From Fulvia fulva (lineage: Eukaryota > Ascomycota > Dothideomycetes > Mycosphaerellales > Mycosphaerellaceae): DNA of 64,000 nt. The stretch lies in the NCBI RefSeq assembly GCF_020509005.1, contig NC_063017.1, positions 372,001 to 436,000 of the forward strand, written 5' to 3'. Made by a program: the position numbers and the translations under genes. Position 1 is the first letter of the stretch; each line of letters starts with the position of its first letter. Below, piece by piece: positions 32,140 through 45,100 of this stretch. The notes under the pieces are model-generated. The model saw only the letters and a program-made list of their open reading frames with translations, was not told the origin of the DNA and did no database searches.

Positions 32140-35100
32140 CCTAGATAATATAACTTTATAAATAGCAAACGGCGGTATACTACCGCTACCTAAGCCTAAG
32201 GGCAAAGGTAAGTAGTATATATCTCTTTTCCCCGACCTCTCCTCTTTTCCTTAGAGTTAGACATAGGACGATAACCGGCGGGTTATAGTAGATACCGGTG
32301 TCGCGCTATAATAAGAGATTAATAAAGCTTACTAGAAGGCCTTCGAGCGAGAAGAAGGTAGTAAGATTGACTTTATAGAACTATTCGAGTTCAAGCTTAA
32401 AGAGAACCTAGGCGGCGACCTAGACGAGGTATATCTATTACTCGACAAGGTAGAACATATTCTCGTATCCGAATACTAGAATGTTACCCTAGACAACCTT
32501 ACGACCCTTATATCCTAACACTCGAAGACCACCTACGACTTCGTACTATAAGTAGTTAATACGGCGATTACTAAGGGTAGACAACTCGATATAATAGAGC
32601 GAGCTAACGACCTCTAGAACACCTAGTATACTACGCTATATACCGAATACGACCGTATCTATAAGATGCTACGAAGTGAAGAGCTTGTTATATAGAAAAT
32701 AGTAGTAGATCTTAAGAGTAAGAAGGATTACGACCTAGCTAAGTTATAAGAGCTAGAGAAGAAATATAAGGAAGCTAATGACCTATATAAGCAGTTTAGC
32801 GAGATCTACGAGAAGGAGAACAAGAAGGTATAAGATACTAAGGCGAAGAACTAGGCCCTATAATAAGAAGTCGATAACCTAAAGGCTCGGCTTAAGGTAG
32901 GAGACACTATATAGAACGGAGGTAGGGGCCGCTTAGGCCGCCGACCCTCTCGTTCCCGCCTACGCGAGACCTTACTCGAGTAGCTATTACGTAGGTATCG
33001 CGAAGCTACGAGTAGAGGTAGCGGTAGCGGTAGTAGTAATGACGATAGAGACGACTATAACCGTAGTAACAATAGCCGAGGACGTAATAACGACCGTCCG
33101 CGACTAGGACCTAATAATAGTCGTGACTCGAGAATACGTAATACCCGTACCTAGATACTACTAGTTAACCTTCTAGAACGTCTCTTTACTATTAACCGTA
33201 CCCTTACTCGCGGTATAGAGATCGGTAAGGGTGTATCTAACCCTAAGTACTTTAAGAACGATAACGACCCTAATTTCGATAGCTAGTATAGTAGTGTTCT
33301 CCTAAAGCTAACTATAGTAACCTTCCGTACTAAGGTAAATAGTCTACGCTTCGTATATAGGTAGACGTAAGGTAATCCTTAGCGAAGTATTAAGCCGAGG
33401 ATCCCTATACCTAGACAGTAGTCCTTTAACGAGTTTAAGACTAGAGAAGAGTTATTAGATTGAGTAACACGCTAATATAGTATACGTAATAAAGGAACTA
33501 AGGCTATAGTTAACATTACTACCTATAAGTAAGAACAAGGCGAAACCTTTATAGCCTTCTATACACGCTACTCGAAGTTACGCGCCTAGATATTATAGAC
33601 CGATAAGACCGAGCTTATACTATTCCGTAACCGACTAAACCGTAAGTACTTTATTAAGACCTTCGGCGACCGCGAAGTCGACCGCCGCCTAGATAGTATA
33701 TAAGACGTTATCGAGGAGTATACCGTACTAGACGAGAGCTTCTACGAGACAGATCGACTATACCCGTAGAAGGAGCGCCCCCGTAGTAATAGTAACTCGA
33801 ACGGTAATAGCGGCTAGAATAACTAGAATAACGGTAACGTAGTTACTAGTACCGCTACCGGTATAGTAGGTACCTTAGTATAGCGCCTACTATAGTACCC
33901 TAGTACTAAGAAGAAGGAGGATCTACTAATATATCTATAGAACCTACCTACGCTTAACCGTAAGTAGCGCGAAGACCTTAAGAAGTAGGGTAAGTACTAC
34001 CGCTACCGTATAGGTTCTTACGTATCGACTAACCCTAAATACCTAATATATAGGTACGATAGCGACTATTGCCTACCGCGTCTACGTAATACTACGCCGA
34101 ATCCGAACGTAAACCTTAGTTCTCTAGCCGCCGATCCGTAGTAGGGAAATAGTACGACCGCTATCTAAGCGTAGTAGATAGCGGTTACCCGAACTTCCTA
34201 GGACAGAAAGAGTATAAGATTAAGAGACACGGAATGTAAGAGACGGTATTAGACTATAGTAAGGAGCTTAAGATATCGGTATACGTACTAGATAAGTAAT
34301 AGCTAGCTATATACCCTTATATAGTATTACCCGTAATAATATAATATAGAAAGGCTCGAGGCCTTATAGATTCTACTTCTACCTCTCTCTTTCTTAACTA
34401 GAAATTTATACGTAAATATATAATACTCCTAATCCCTTTAACGTAGAGCCGACGACTAATACTAGGAGATAGAACGGCTACTACGCGGCAGATTATATAC
34501 GCGGCCCTTATAGACGTAGTTATCGGCGATTATTACGAGCAAATATTATACTACGTTACCGACCTCGAATACGACATCGTCTTTAGCCTACCGTAGCTTA
34601 TAGCGTATAACCTAAACATCTTCTAGGAGATAGACGAGGTGGCATTTAGATCGGATTACTGCTTTGGTCACTATCTATAGAATAAGATATCGATAATAGT
34701 ATAATCCCTAAACTACCGCGAGAAGAAGAAGTAGGTACTAGTACGGTACGGACTAGAGCCCTTTACTAGAGAAGTAGCGAGCTTTATAGTAGGAGGGGTA
34801 GAGCTGAACGTCTTATTATATGACCTAGAAGACATAGACGATAAAGAAGTGGACTACTAGGGCGTTTCTTAACGCGCGTAGAGGATGTACGCGTACCGGC
34901 CTAGGGCTAAGTACTTCTACATTATACCTACTAGGCGTAAGAGCGACGGCGGAGAGCTTAAGCTAAGTGTAATAGCTACTAATAATCTAGACCAATTCTT
35001 AAATAGGCAGTTTAATTATAACCCGAAGGAGAAGTTACCGCCGATATACTACGATATTACGGACGCTTTCTTAGCTAAGGATTATAAAGGACTCCTACCT

Positions 35101-38100
35101 TACCGACTAGGCGTAGATTATAAGATTTATATTAAGCCTAATAGTCTATAAGAGCTACTATACCGTAAGCCCTACGGCCTAGCTAAGAAGGAGAACGAGG
35201 TAGTTAAGAAATAGCTAGACGAGTAAATATCTAAAGGGAAGGTACGGAAAGTAGGGCAAAAGACGAGCTAGTCTCCTATACTAGTACTAGTAGTACGTAA
35301 GCCTAGAGGTAGGCTACGTGTTTATATCGACTATAGAGGATTAAATGCGATCACTATTAAAAAGCGGTATCCGATTCCCTTAATATAAGAGACGCTTAAC
35401 CGTATATACGGTAAGAAGTACTTTACGAAGCTAGACATTATAGTAGCCTTTAACAAGTTACGGATAGCTAAAGAGTACGAGTAGTTAACGGCTTTTACGA
35501 CACAATACGGCATCTACGAGTGTCTAGTGTTACTATTCGGCTTATATAACGGACTAGTATCGTTCTAATTATATATTAACAAGGTCTTATAAGAACACCT
35601 AGACGACTTTATATCGGCCTACCTAGATAACGTACTTATCTTTAGTAACACCTTAGAGGAGCATATTAAACACGTACGGAAGGTTCTTACTAAGCTACGC
35701 GATATAGGACTTATAGTAGACATCGACAAAAGCGAATTCTACTAATAAAAGGTGAAGTATCTTAGGCTAATTATAACCCCTAACGGTATCGAGATAGACC
35801 CTAAGAAACTCGAATATATTCAGATATAGGAAGCTCCTAAGAACCTAATAGATGTCTAGGCCTTCCTTAGATTTACTAACTTCTATAGGCGGTTTATCGA
35901 AGCATTTTCGCGTATAGCTACTCCTCTTACAAACCTGACTAAGTCGGACGGACTAAGCAATCATAAGAACAGAAGGATTTAATAGTCACTAGATTACTAA
36001 CGAGCCTTTAACAATTTGAAAGCTACGTTTAGCAAAGCCGGCATACTCGCATATTATGTACTAGGTAGGGAAATAGTAGTAGAGACAGATTCTTTAGATT
36101 TTGTAAATGCCGGCGTACTTTCGTAGTATAACGAGAATAGTGTACTATATCCTATAGCCTTCTACTCGAAGAAGTTAAGTCTATAGGAGTGTAATTATAA
36201 AATCTATAACAAGGAGCTAATAGCTATTATTAAGGCTTTTAAGGAATAGAGACCCGAGCTCGCCTACGAGGTAGATAATAAGGACTTATAGCTAGTCAAG
36301 ATTTATACTAACTATAAGAACCTAGAATACTTTATAAAGACAAAGTAGCTAAATCGGCGACAAGCGCGTTAGGCTAAGTTCTTGTTATAGTTCAACTTCA
36401 AGATAATATAGCGTCTAGGACTTTAAGGTATAAAGCTAGACAGCCTAACGAGACGTAGCTAGGACCTTCCGTAGGGGGTAGACGACCCTCGGAACTAGTA
36501 TTAGTATTAGACATTACTACCTCCTAAGCGATTCCTTAAGATCGCCTTACTATAGGCAATAGTAGAAGATACGCCGGAAGAAGAGGAACTAGTATAGCTA
36601 AACCCTAATGCTAAAGAGTTTATACCTATAGAACGAGATACGCCTACTAAACAACCGGCGACGCGTAAAAGTTAGCGGGAAGCCGAACTCGAGTATTAAA
36701 TATCGACGGCGTACGTAACCGATAACAAGCTTAAGACCGCGATTAAGGACCTATAGAAAGACCGTACTCCTACACTACTATAGAGAGCGAAGATTTACCT
36801 AGTATACTATAAAGTAGATAGCGACCTACTATATATTCGAAATCAATACGACGGCTAGAGCTTATAGGTACTAAATGACTAAGCCTTATAGACTAGGACA
36901 ATCAAGATAAACTATGAAGCTCTAGTAGTAGGCTATCTAGGACGAGCTCGCACTTATAAACTCGTAGTACGTAAATTCTACTAGCCTAGATTAGCGAGAT
37001 CCGTACGTAGATATACCGCGAATTACCGTAGCTACCGTATAACAAAATCTCTACACTCCTAGCCACTAGGATTATTATAGCCACTTCCTGTTCTAGATCG
37101 GCCTTAGAGATACATTATAGTCGACTTCGTTATCGGACTCCTAGATAGTACTCTTAACGGTATAGTCTATTATAACATTATAACCGTTACTAATAGGCTT
37201 TCTAAGGAAGTCGAGCTAATCCCTATTAGCGTAATAATAGTATAGAATACGGCAAGGCTTTTCCTTAAATATATGTTCTGTCGGCGCGGGTTTCCTAATA
37301 CTATTATATTAGACCGGAGTAAGTAGTAGGTTGCTACCTTCTAGAAGAAACTCTATAAGATACTCCGTACAAATCGTAAGCTAAGTTCTTCGTATTACCT
37401 AGAAACTAATAGATAGTTAGAACGTACTAACTAGGCGATAGAATAGTATCTTCGTATATTTACTAATAAGACATAGGATAACTAGGTAGAATAGCTATGC
37501 CTTACTTAGTTCACGATTAACAATTACCTGTCTAAGACTACTAGTATGTCGCCGTTCTACGCTACCTTAGGCTATAACCCTAAGTTTATAGAGCGAGTTA
37601 ACCTAAACGCTAGAAGGGAGGGAGGACTAACTACTCTCTAGCGACTATATACGCGATTAGTAGAAACCTTTATACGTCGAATTTACGAGCTTTATAAGCA
37701 CCTTTAAGAGAATATACGAATGTTATAAGCTCTCTAAGTAGAAGTAGCAAACCGCTACCGAAGCATTCCTCTAGACTATAAGGTAGGTAATTAGGTATAT
37801 CTTAGTACTAAGAATATCCGTACGACTCGACTATCTAAGAAGCTAGATAGGAGATATACCGGTCCTTACTAGATTACGGAAGTTATACCGGCTAGACTCT
37901 CTTATCGACTGAAACTATTAGACGCTCTAGTAGGACTTAATAACTACTTCTATACCTCACTACTATAACGAGCCGACCACCCCGATTTCCTACTACTTAA
38001 AGAGTAGTATCTAGCGCCGCTACTACCGATAACTATCGAACCTAATACTACCGAGGCTAATATAGTAGCCGATATAGTAGTAGCACCTACGTATATATAC

Positions 38101-38600
38101 GAGGTAGAAAAGATCCTTAATATATATACCCGTAAGCGGGTAGGCAAGGTAAAGAAGGGGTATAAGCGTAAGGTAGATATATAGTATAAGGTGAAATAGG
38201 CTAGATATTAGAACGAGGAGGATAGTAAGACCTAGTAACCTATAGAGGATATACTAAAACACGTAGCCGCCGCTATTATAGACTTTTACTATAACCGGCC
38301 GGAGTTGTCTACGCCTATAGGCTTCGTAGCTCTATCTAACTAGTCCCTACTAGCTACTAAGGTGCTCGGGCTCAATACGATTAGGGTCATTCCGAAAGAT
38401 ACCGTTACGAATAAGTCGCCTCGAGCCTTACCTCTAATAGAATCTACTCCGTATATATTCGATACTCGAGTAGAGCCTATAGAGCCTACAATAATACCTA
38501 ACTTTAGTTATAAGGATTATACGCGAGTACTAGCTAAAGACAGACTTAGGTCTAGAGCAAGCTAGCTAACTAGGTAATATGTTTCTTAAAGGAAGCCGGT
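32140..38600 (+). pseudogene. Gypsy-3 gag-pol, chromodomain-bearing, RIP-inactivated
   Basis: Gag occupies about 32140-34200 and is Lys/Glu-rich with a coiled-coil-like part at 32690-32900. RT is about 35250-35750: an [18 protein letters not shown] block near 35295, then YLDNVLIFS near 35620, where the catalytic aspartate pair is now DN. RNase H is about 36000-36450 and integrase about 36880-37650. A long chromodomain-like segment at 38095-38330 has the EVEKIL start and a YKVK strand; its Trp codons are now TAG. A further C-terminal extension of roughly 90-140 codons follows the chromodomain, including the open stretch 38362-38565. Function is lost to stop codons. Confidence 0.82.
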
Positions 38601-38759
38601 CGAGGATAGTCTTAATAGAGCGAATGCGATATTATTGGATAACGATAGGGTACTAGAGGATAATTAGGCGTTCGCGCGATTATAGAGCTCGATAGGCAAG
38701 TAGCCTTATAAGGTAGATAATGCTTAGAGGACTAAGGCGTGTTTTAGGAGGGGGGGTAC

Positions 38760-38943
38760 TATTACGGGTAGGCCGCGACCCCCTACTATAGCTACGTCGG
38801 CCCGGCTAAACCGCGGACCTTCCGTATCGGGTTAGCGCGGCTTAGCTTTACTTTATAACTTCGCCGCGCCTCGCGCTCCTCTTTCGTAGCTTTGTAGAAC
38901 AATAACTATCTCGTTCGGACCCTATAGTACGCGCGCCCTTATA
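38760..38943 (+). repeat. 3' LTR of Gypsy-3
   Basis: 184 bp preceded by a G-rich polypurine tract (38748-38756). It ends exactly where similarity to the Gypsy-4 LTR begins. Confidence 0.85.
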
Positions 38944-39050
38944 TACCTTGGCCTTTAAGTATAGGCCTCGTTCTTAGACTCTCTTCTCTCTTTAGCTATT
39001 AACTTCGTTAATACTATACCCTTATACTCTCGTACTATAGTCTCGTAACA
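38944..39050 (+). repeat. Truncated 5' LTR of Gypsy-4
   Basis: Last 107 bp of the 190-bp LTR, ending CGTAACA. Cut at the site where Gypsy-3 inserted; the local TACCT corresponds to CACCT in the intact 3' LTR. Confidence 0.85.
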
Positions 39051-39099
39051 CTTCGATAGCTTATATTAAGGACGCTACTATATTTAGCGCCGCTTAAGA

Positions 39100-42000
39100 C
39101 TCTAGAAATCGCGATATTACGACTCCTTAAAATCCCCGACTCGTACTAGCGTAAAAGTAGCGTAGTGCTCTCTCTTCCTCCCTAGATTAAGACGCTAAGA
39201 AGGCGCATCACTATATTATAGCTAGGCTATAGGGTACCGGTAGCCCTAGCGGCGGTAGCGTAAATACTTAACGTATCGAGCGCCGCGCGCGACTAACTCG
39301 AAACTTAGAACTTTTTACGCGATCCGATTAGTACACCTAGTCCGACGATACCGTTCTACTAGATCCCTTTACTAAGTACGCTAATAGGGAACGCGCGGTT
39401 CTCGATAGGCTCCTAGAAGAGGAGGAAGGAGAGGATACCTAACCCGAAATTATAGACACTTTTAACCTCGTAGTATTACTCTACGAGGGCGATATTATAG
39501 ACTACCTCGATAATAATAGGTCAACCGACAATACTTATAAGGACTTTACTATTAACTATATAGACGACCGCGGTCGTACCGGGACATACCGTATCCTACT
39601 CGACTAACTACGGTTACTTAACGCGACTTAGTTTTACGACTACGTCTAGAACTAACTAGAGATAATTACGTACGCCCTTCGTAAACTCGAGGCTAATTAC
39701 CGCTAAGCTATCCTAGATAGGGCGGCGCTATATTAAGCTAACGAGCTAAAAAAGAAGAAGTTCGAGGGAGTATATACCGAACTATAATATACGGAAAAGT
39801 ATAAGTAGGAATATAAGTAGGACCTGGAACAAGCTAATAAGGACCTTATAAAGGCTAACTAGGACGTTACTAAGTATAGGAAGCAAGCTAATAACTAGTA
39901 TAGCTCTACTAAGAGAGCCGAAAAGGAGGCCGATATATTTAAGGTTAAAGTCGCTAAACTAGAAATACTCGTACCGGACGACTCCGCCCCTACGGCTACC
40001 GACGTAGTAGGGCTATAGTATACTATCGCTACGCTTAAACAGGATCTCGAGGAAGCTAAGCGTAGCCGCACTACCGAGGAATCTAAGGAGCGTAGCGCCC
40101 GCTCCCTCTCCGAGTTACGACGTCGACGCGGCGATAGACTAGCTAAAAAGCCCGCCGAATAACCCGCTACGAAGCCTACGCGGAAGTAACGTAAGGAGCG
40201 ACTCGCTAATAACTCCTCCGACCCTAATTCCTCCGACTTATTCTTAGACTCTAATTCTAATTTCGAAGAGCGTCTACGCCGTAAGAGTAAGGGTAAGGAC
40301 AAGAGATCGAGAAAGAGATAAGAGACCGTTATCGTCGACGACGACGACTTCGAGATTATAGATAGTAGCGTAGATATCGTACGCTATGACCTAACTATAG
40401 TAGAAGACTTTAAGACGAGTCCCCGTATCGAAGTACCTAAGCCTAAATTCTTAGGAGAGGTTATAGGTAGTAAAGACTCGCCGATACTTAATAAGTAGAC
40501 TACTTAACTCGGTAATAAGCTTGCCGCTTCTATCTTTAAGGACGTACTATCCGCCCTACGTTTCGTATAAGAAACTACTATAGGGTTAGTATACTCTATA
40601 CTCCGTAACTATATTCCCTAGAAGATCGTCTTCTCTAAGGTTCTCTCCGCGAGCCGGCCCTTTAATAGCGTAAAGAAATGCCTACGTTTCCTAGATAAGA
40701 ACTTCGGCGACTATAATACCGAGAGTACCGCGCGTAATAATATAGACGCGCTTAAGATAGTAGAGAATAATAGGTTCTCCGAGTTCTATACTAAGTTCTA
40801 ACGTAAGCGCGCCTAGCTCCTATAAGGCGCGAGCCGTAAGTACGAGGTTATCGAGCTTAAGAAGAAGCTAAGCTTTAAGTACCGTAATCGACTAGTCGTA
40901 CTACCTAACGCGAAGTCGGTTAAGGAGCTTACTCGGTAATACTACCGCCTAGAGAGCGAGCTAGCTCAACTTAAATACGACCTACTACGTACTAAGAACG
41001 ACGAGAAGAAGGACAAGAAGACGACTATACCTAAGGGTAACGGTACGGTATCGGTACCTCCTATAGTAGGGTAGATTATACTACCGGTACTCCCTTTAGA
41101 TAACGGTATACCTCTCGGCCGCTCTCCTTATACTAATTAGCCGCTCCTTCCGTAGAAGGACCGCCCTAATTAGTATAAGAACCTTATATAACTTACTTAA
41201 GATTAGCGTACTTAGATTATTACTAGCGGTAGCTACCTACGCTACCGGGGTACCGGCTACGTCTTAGGCGCCGCCGGCTACCTACTTAACCTATACGAGC
41301 GTCCTAAGAAGAAGGCTAATAATAACGGCCTTACGGTTACTAAAGTACCGGCGGCAAATACCTAAGCTATTATTTAAGCGTAATAGATAATAGTCCGCCT
41401 TAGGAAGTCTTATACTAGAACTAATACCCTTACGAACCTTATAAATATACCCGTACCGTATAGGCGTTTTCCTTATAAGCCCGAGCGAGCACGCCCCCTT
41501 CTATAGAAGTAGATAAAGGACCCGAAGTCTCGTATTACTTTGTAGTAGAGGGTAGGGCAAATAGAATATATATATATACCTTCCCTAATAATAGTACTAA
41601 CTCTAAACTCGTAAATACTTCCTTTACGTCAAAAAATAAATTCCCGCTCTACGATATTAAGCCCTTCACGCTAGGCCTAGGTAATAGCTCCTAAGCACTA
41701 ATAATTATCACTAAAGCTATAAATATTAAACTGAACCTTTAAGGCTATATCGAGACGGTAAAATACCTAGTTACTAATACCTACTACGATATAGTCCTTA
41801 GCCTTAGATAGTACGCGAAGTATAGCCCTTATAAAGACTAGAAGCGAAGCGTACTTACCTTTAACGACGTTAACTATTAGAATCACTCTCTCTATAAGAA
41901 CGTTAGCCTACTAGTAACGTTACCTATCCCCGAGTTACTACTAACGCCTATACTCGACTACGATAGCCTTAAGCGACCCGATATCCGCGATATACCGGTC

Positions 42001-42104
42001 CCTTAGCCCCTCGAAGTCGACGCTAAAAGAGTTAGGGCTAAGTATAGAGACAACATTAAGTAGATCAACTTATACGAACTCCGGAGACTCTATCTTACGA
42101 GAGG
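39100..42104 (+). pseudogene. Gypsy-4 gag, RIP-inactivated
   Basis: With TAG/TAA as former Trp/Gln codons a long gag-like protein can be followed. It has an N-terminal region, a Lys/Glu-rich coiled coil near 39750-39960, a Ser/Arg/Lys-rich linker near 40060-40320, and then an acidic stretch with the capsid-like domain at about 40430-40800. The open frame at 39895-40302 on the other strand is only its shadow. The gene is cut at 42105 by LINE copy 2. Confidence 0.65.
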
Positions 42105-42118
42105 TACGGAAGTATATA

Positions 42119-45100
42119 GATAGATAGATTTGTTATTCCCCTGTTCTAGGACCCTATCCGGCCTATATAGGTATATATCTATTGTTATGTACAAAGGGAA
42201 ACCCGAATAGGTGAGAACCCTTCCCGCCCCCGACTACTCCTTACCTAGTTTAGCTTTCCCTCTAAACGTACGTAGTCTATATCACTACCCCGTTAGCCCC
42301 CGCTCCTAGCCGGTCTCGTCGCGCTACGTCGTGTCCTCTCTTCCTACACTACTCCTACTAGGCGGTACTATTCTAGCCAGCCCTTCTCTAGTATCTAGTT
42401 CGTAATACGCCGTAGGTCCTTAGCGTTATTAAGAAGTACCCTAATCGTCCGGTTCCTCGCCTTTGCTATCTACTCCCCCCTTCCTAGCGACTACCTCGGA
42501 CAGACGAGGAGTGCGTGCCGTACGTTCTAGGAGCGATAGCCGTAGGGCCAGCTAGTATTCGTGTATCCTAGAACCTTCCTCTATAATAGGTACCCCTAGA
42601 GGCCGATGTGTTCGCTTCGTAGTTAGGTTACTATACTACTCTATGCCCTCGTAAGGCGGTAGTAGATAAGCTTCGGGGGGTACTTAACCGCGGATTTTGT
42701 AGCTAACTATTCCTTAGGTTGTCCCGCTAGCTAAGGGCGTCTACTATACCCTACAACCTAGTTGTTCCACCTCTCTTTCTATAGTTGCTCTATAAACGAT
42801 TTCTTACCTTCCTATTATATTACTAGCTATTCGTCCCTTGCCCGGTAGTTCGGCTCGTTTCCGGGTCGAATGCCCCTATACGCTAGTACTAATTCGCGGG
42901 CCCTTACGACTACACTAGCGATGACCTTCTATACTAGGTACTATGCCGACTTGCCTAAGTAGGAGGTCTATAGTCCCTAGATATATAGGTCGATCGGCGG
43001 TATAGCGGTCTCGTGTTTAAGCATCCTCGTTAGTATCGACTTATATACCCCGGTGACCTTCCTTAGGCATTGGTTTTAGATCTTCGCTAGCGGCGCGACG
43101 AGTCCCTTCGATAGGTAGGCCCTCTCGCCTAAGGACTATACTTGGCTACTATAGGTAAGGACTGGCCGTATAATAGCCGTATATAGAAGTCGTGACTACC
43201 GGAAGTCCGCCCCCTATATAGACGTAGTGAGCCTCTGGTATAATGCTATATTCTGTTTAGCTTTCCGTAATATTACCTATACGTGCTTCCTCTACCGTAG
43301 CGCCGGGTCTACCTATAGTCCGAGGATCCTGAGCTAATTTGCCGGGTTAGTCGTGTGCCCCTATATCTAGATAGAAGCTTGTATATTGTAGAACCGTAGC
43401 CGGCGCGTAAAGTATATTAGATTGTACTTTTCTAGGGCAAACCGAGCCCCGTACCTCCTAGCCTAGTCCTCGTAGATCTTGTGCTTCTCTTCTAGTAGCC
43501 TATAGTTCTCCTTAGTCGAGGAAGACTACGCTAGGATATTTATGTCGTCTACGAAGCCGCTCGTAGCGGTGTTCTAGGATTCTAGGGCTAGGAGTAGCGT
43601 CGCTATAAAGAAGAGGAACAGAATAGGTACTAGCGTTAAGCCTTACGGGATTCTAGTATAGACTGCTTGAAATAGGCTTCTGTACTAGCCGACTAGGATC
43701 GACGTACTACGGTTTTAGAGGTAGGACCGTACGAAGTTAACAAGCTACTTAGGGAGTCCTTTCGACCTTAGGATATAGAGTAGCCGCGGGTATAATACGT
43801 AGTCGAAGGCTCCCGATATATCTAGGCTAAGTAAGGAAGCTACCTTGTCCCTATTCTTATACTAGATAGCCTTTACCTAAGAGGTGATAAGTTCTATCGC
43901 GGATAGCGTCGATCGCTATAGGCGCGCACCTATCTAGGTGTCCGGGAGTAGGGAGTGTTCCTCTACCGCCTCGGAGAGTCTCGTTATAACCAGCTTCTTA
44001 AGCGCCTTCCTAAGAGTGTTAAGGAGCGCAATTAGGCGGTACGACTTTACCTACGTATAGTCTTCCTTCTACGGCTTACGTAGGACCACTATCGTCGATT
44101 TTTTAAAAGCTATCGGGTGGTACCCGGTCTATAGGCAGGCGTTAAAGATCGCTATAACTACTAGGGCTAGTTGATCTCTACACTTCTTTAGTAGCTCGTT
44201 TAGGATCCTATCCGGCCCCGGGGCTTTCTTCGCCGGCAACTTCCTTAGTATAGCGGCAACTTCTCCCTCGGACACCTCCTATTAGACCGCGATACTAGGG
44301 GCTAGGGGAGTAGAGCTATTTATATCGCTTAGATCAGCCTCGACTAGGGGCGGGAAGAACTTGCTAGCTAGTAGACGCGCCTTGGCCTCGGGGTCGCTAA
44401 CTAGGCTACTAGGCAATTGTAGCGCTAGGATAGAGAAGGAGGGGCCCTATATAGGGTCCTATCGGGCCTATTTCGCTAGCTTCTACATCCTCTCTAGCTT
44501 ACCGGCGATTTCTTCTACTATAGCCCTCTAGCCGACTACTTTCTCCCTTCGTATTATAGCTTTCTTCTGTTAGTATACCTCCCTATATACGTTCTAGGCC
44601 TCCTTCCTATAGCTGCTCGTCCACACCCGGCGGGCTCTCCTTGCTTCTCTTACTACCGTAGTGCACTCCGGCGTCTAGTATAGTTTGGACTATGTCGTTA
44701 GTTAGGCAAGCGGAACGTAAAGTAAGGTCGCTTTTCTTATTTCGTCTGTCAACCCCTAGACTACTTCGTCTGTCTCGTCTTTCCTATTGTATTGCTACTA
44801 CGCGATCTGGACTAGCCTCTTAGAGTCATCGAGGTACGCCTAGATATTAGCCTAGTAGGCCTTTCCCTAGTTTAGCTTAGGGGTTCTCGCTAGTATACGT
44901 TATATCTATATCGTAATAGAGGTCCTGACTAGTATATAGTCTAACGACGCCTCGAGTTTATGTTCGATCCTATAGTAGGTTACCGTATAGTAGTAGCTAT
45001 CTAAGATCTAGGAGAGGTCGATCGTGTCTTAGAGTCCCCCTCTCTTCTAGGTACCTAGGTCCTTCGGGGTATTAAGGGCAATTGCGTTGCTCGCTATTAA

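Larger units (their letters stand above)
31739..38943 (+). mobile_element. Ty3/Gypsy chromovirus (Gypsy-3), nearly complete, RIP-mutated
   Basis: The right LTR is 38760-38943 (184 bp, TATTACGG...CTTATA, formerly TG...CA). The left LTR at 31739-31911 matches it but lacks about the first 11 bases. The interior holds gag, protease, RT, RNase H, integrase and a chromodomain. To its right the sequence is exactly the last 107 bp of the LTR of Gypsy-4. Gypsy-3 therefore landed inside the 5' LTR of Gypsy-4. The matching left part of that LTR is missing, replaced by the inverted pol fragment. Confidence 0.87.

Noticed and set aside
39895..40302. Open 135-codon minus-strand frame
   Set aside because: Shadow of the charged Gypsy-4 gag on the plus strand.
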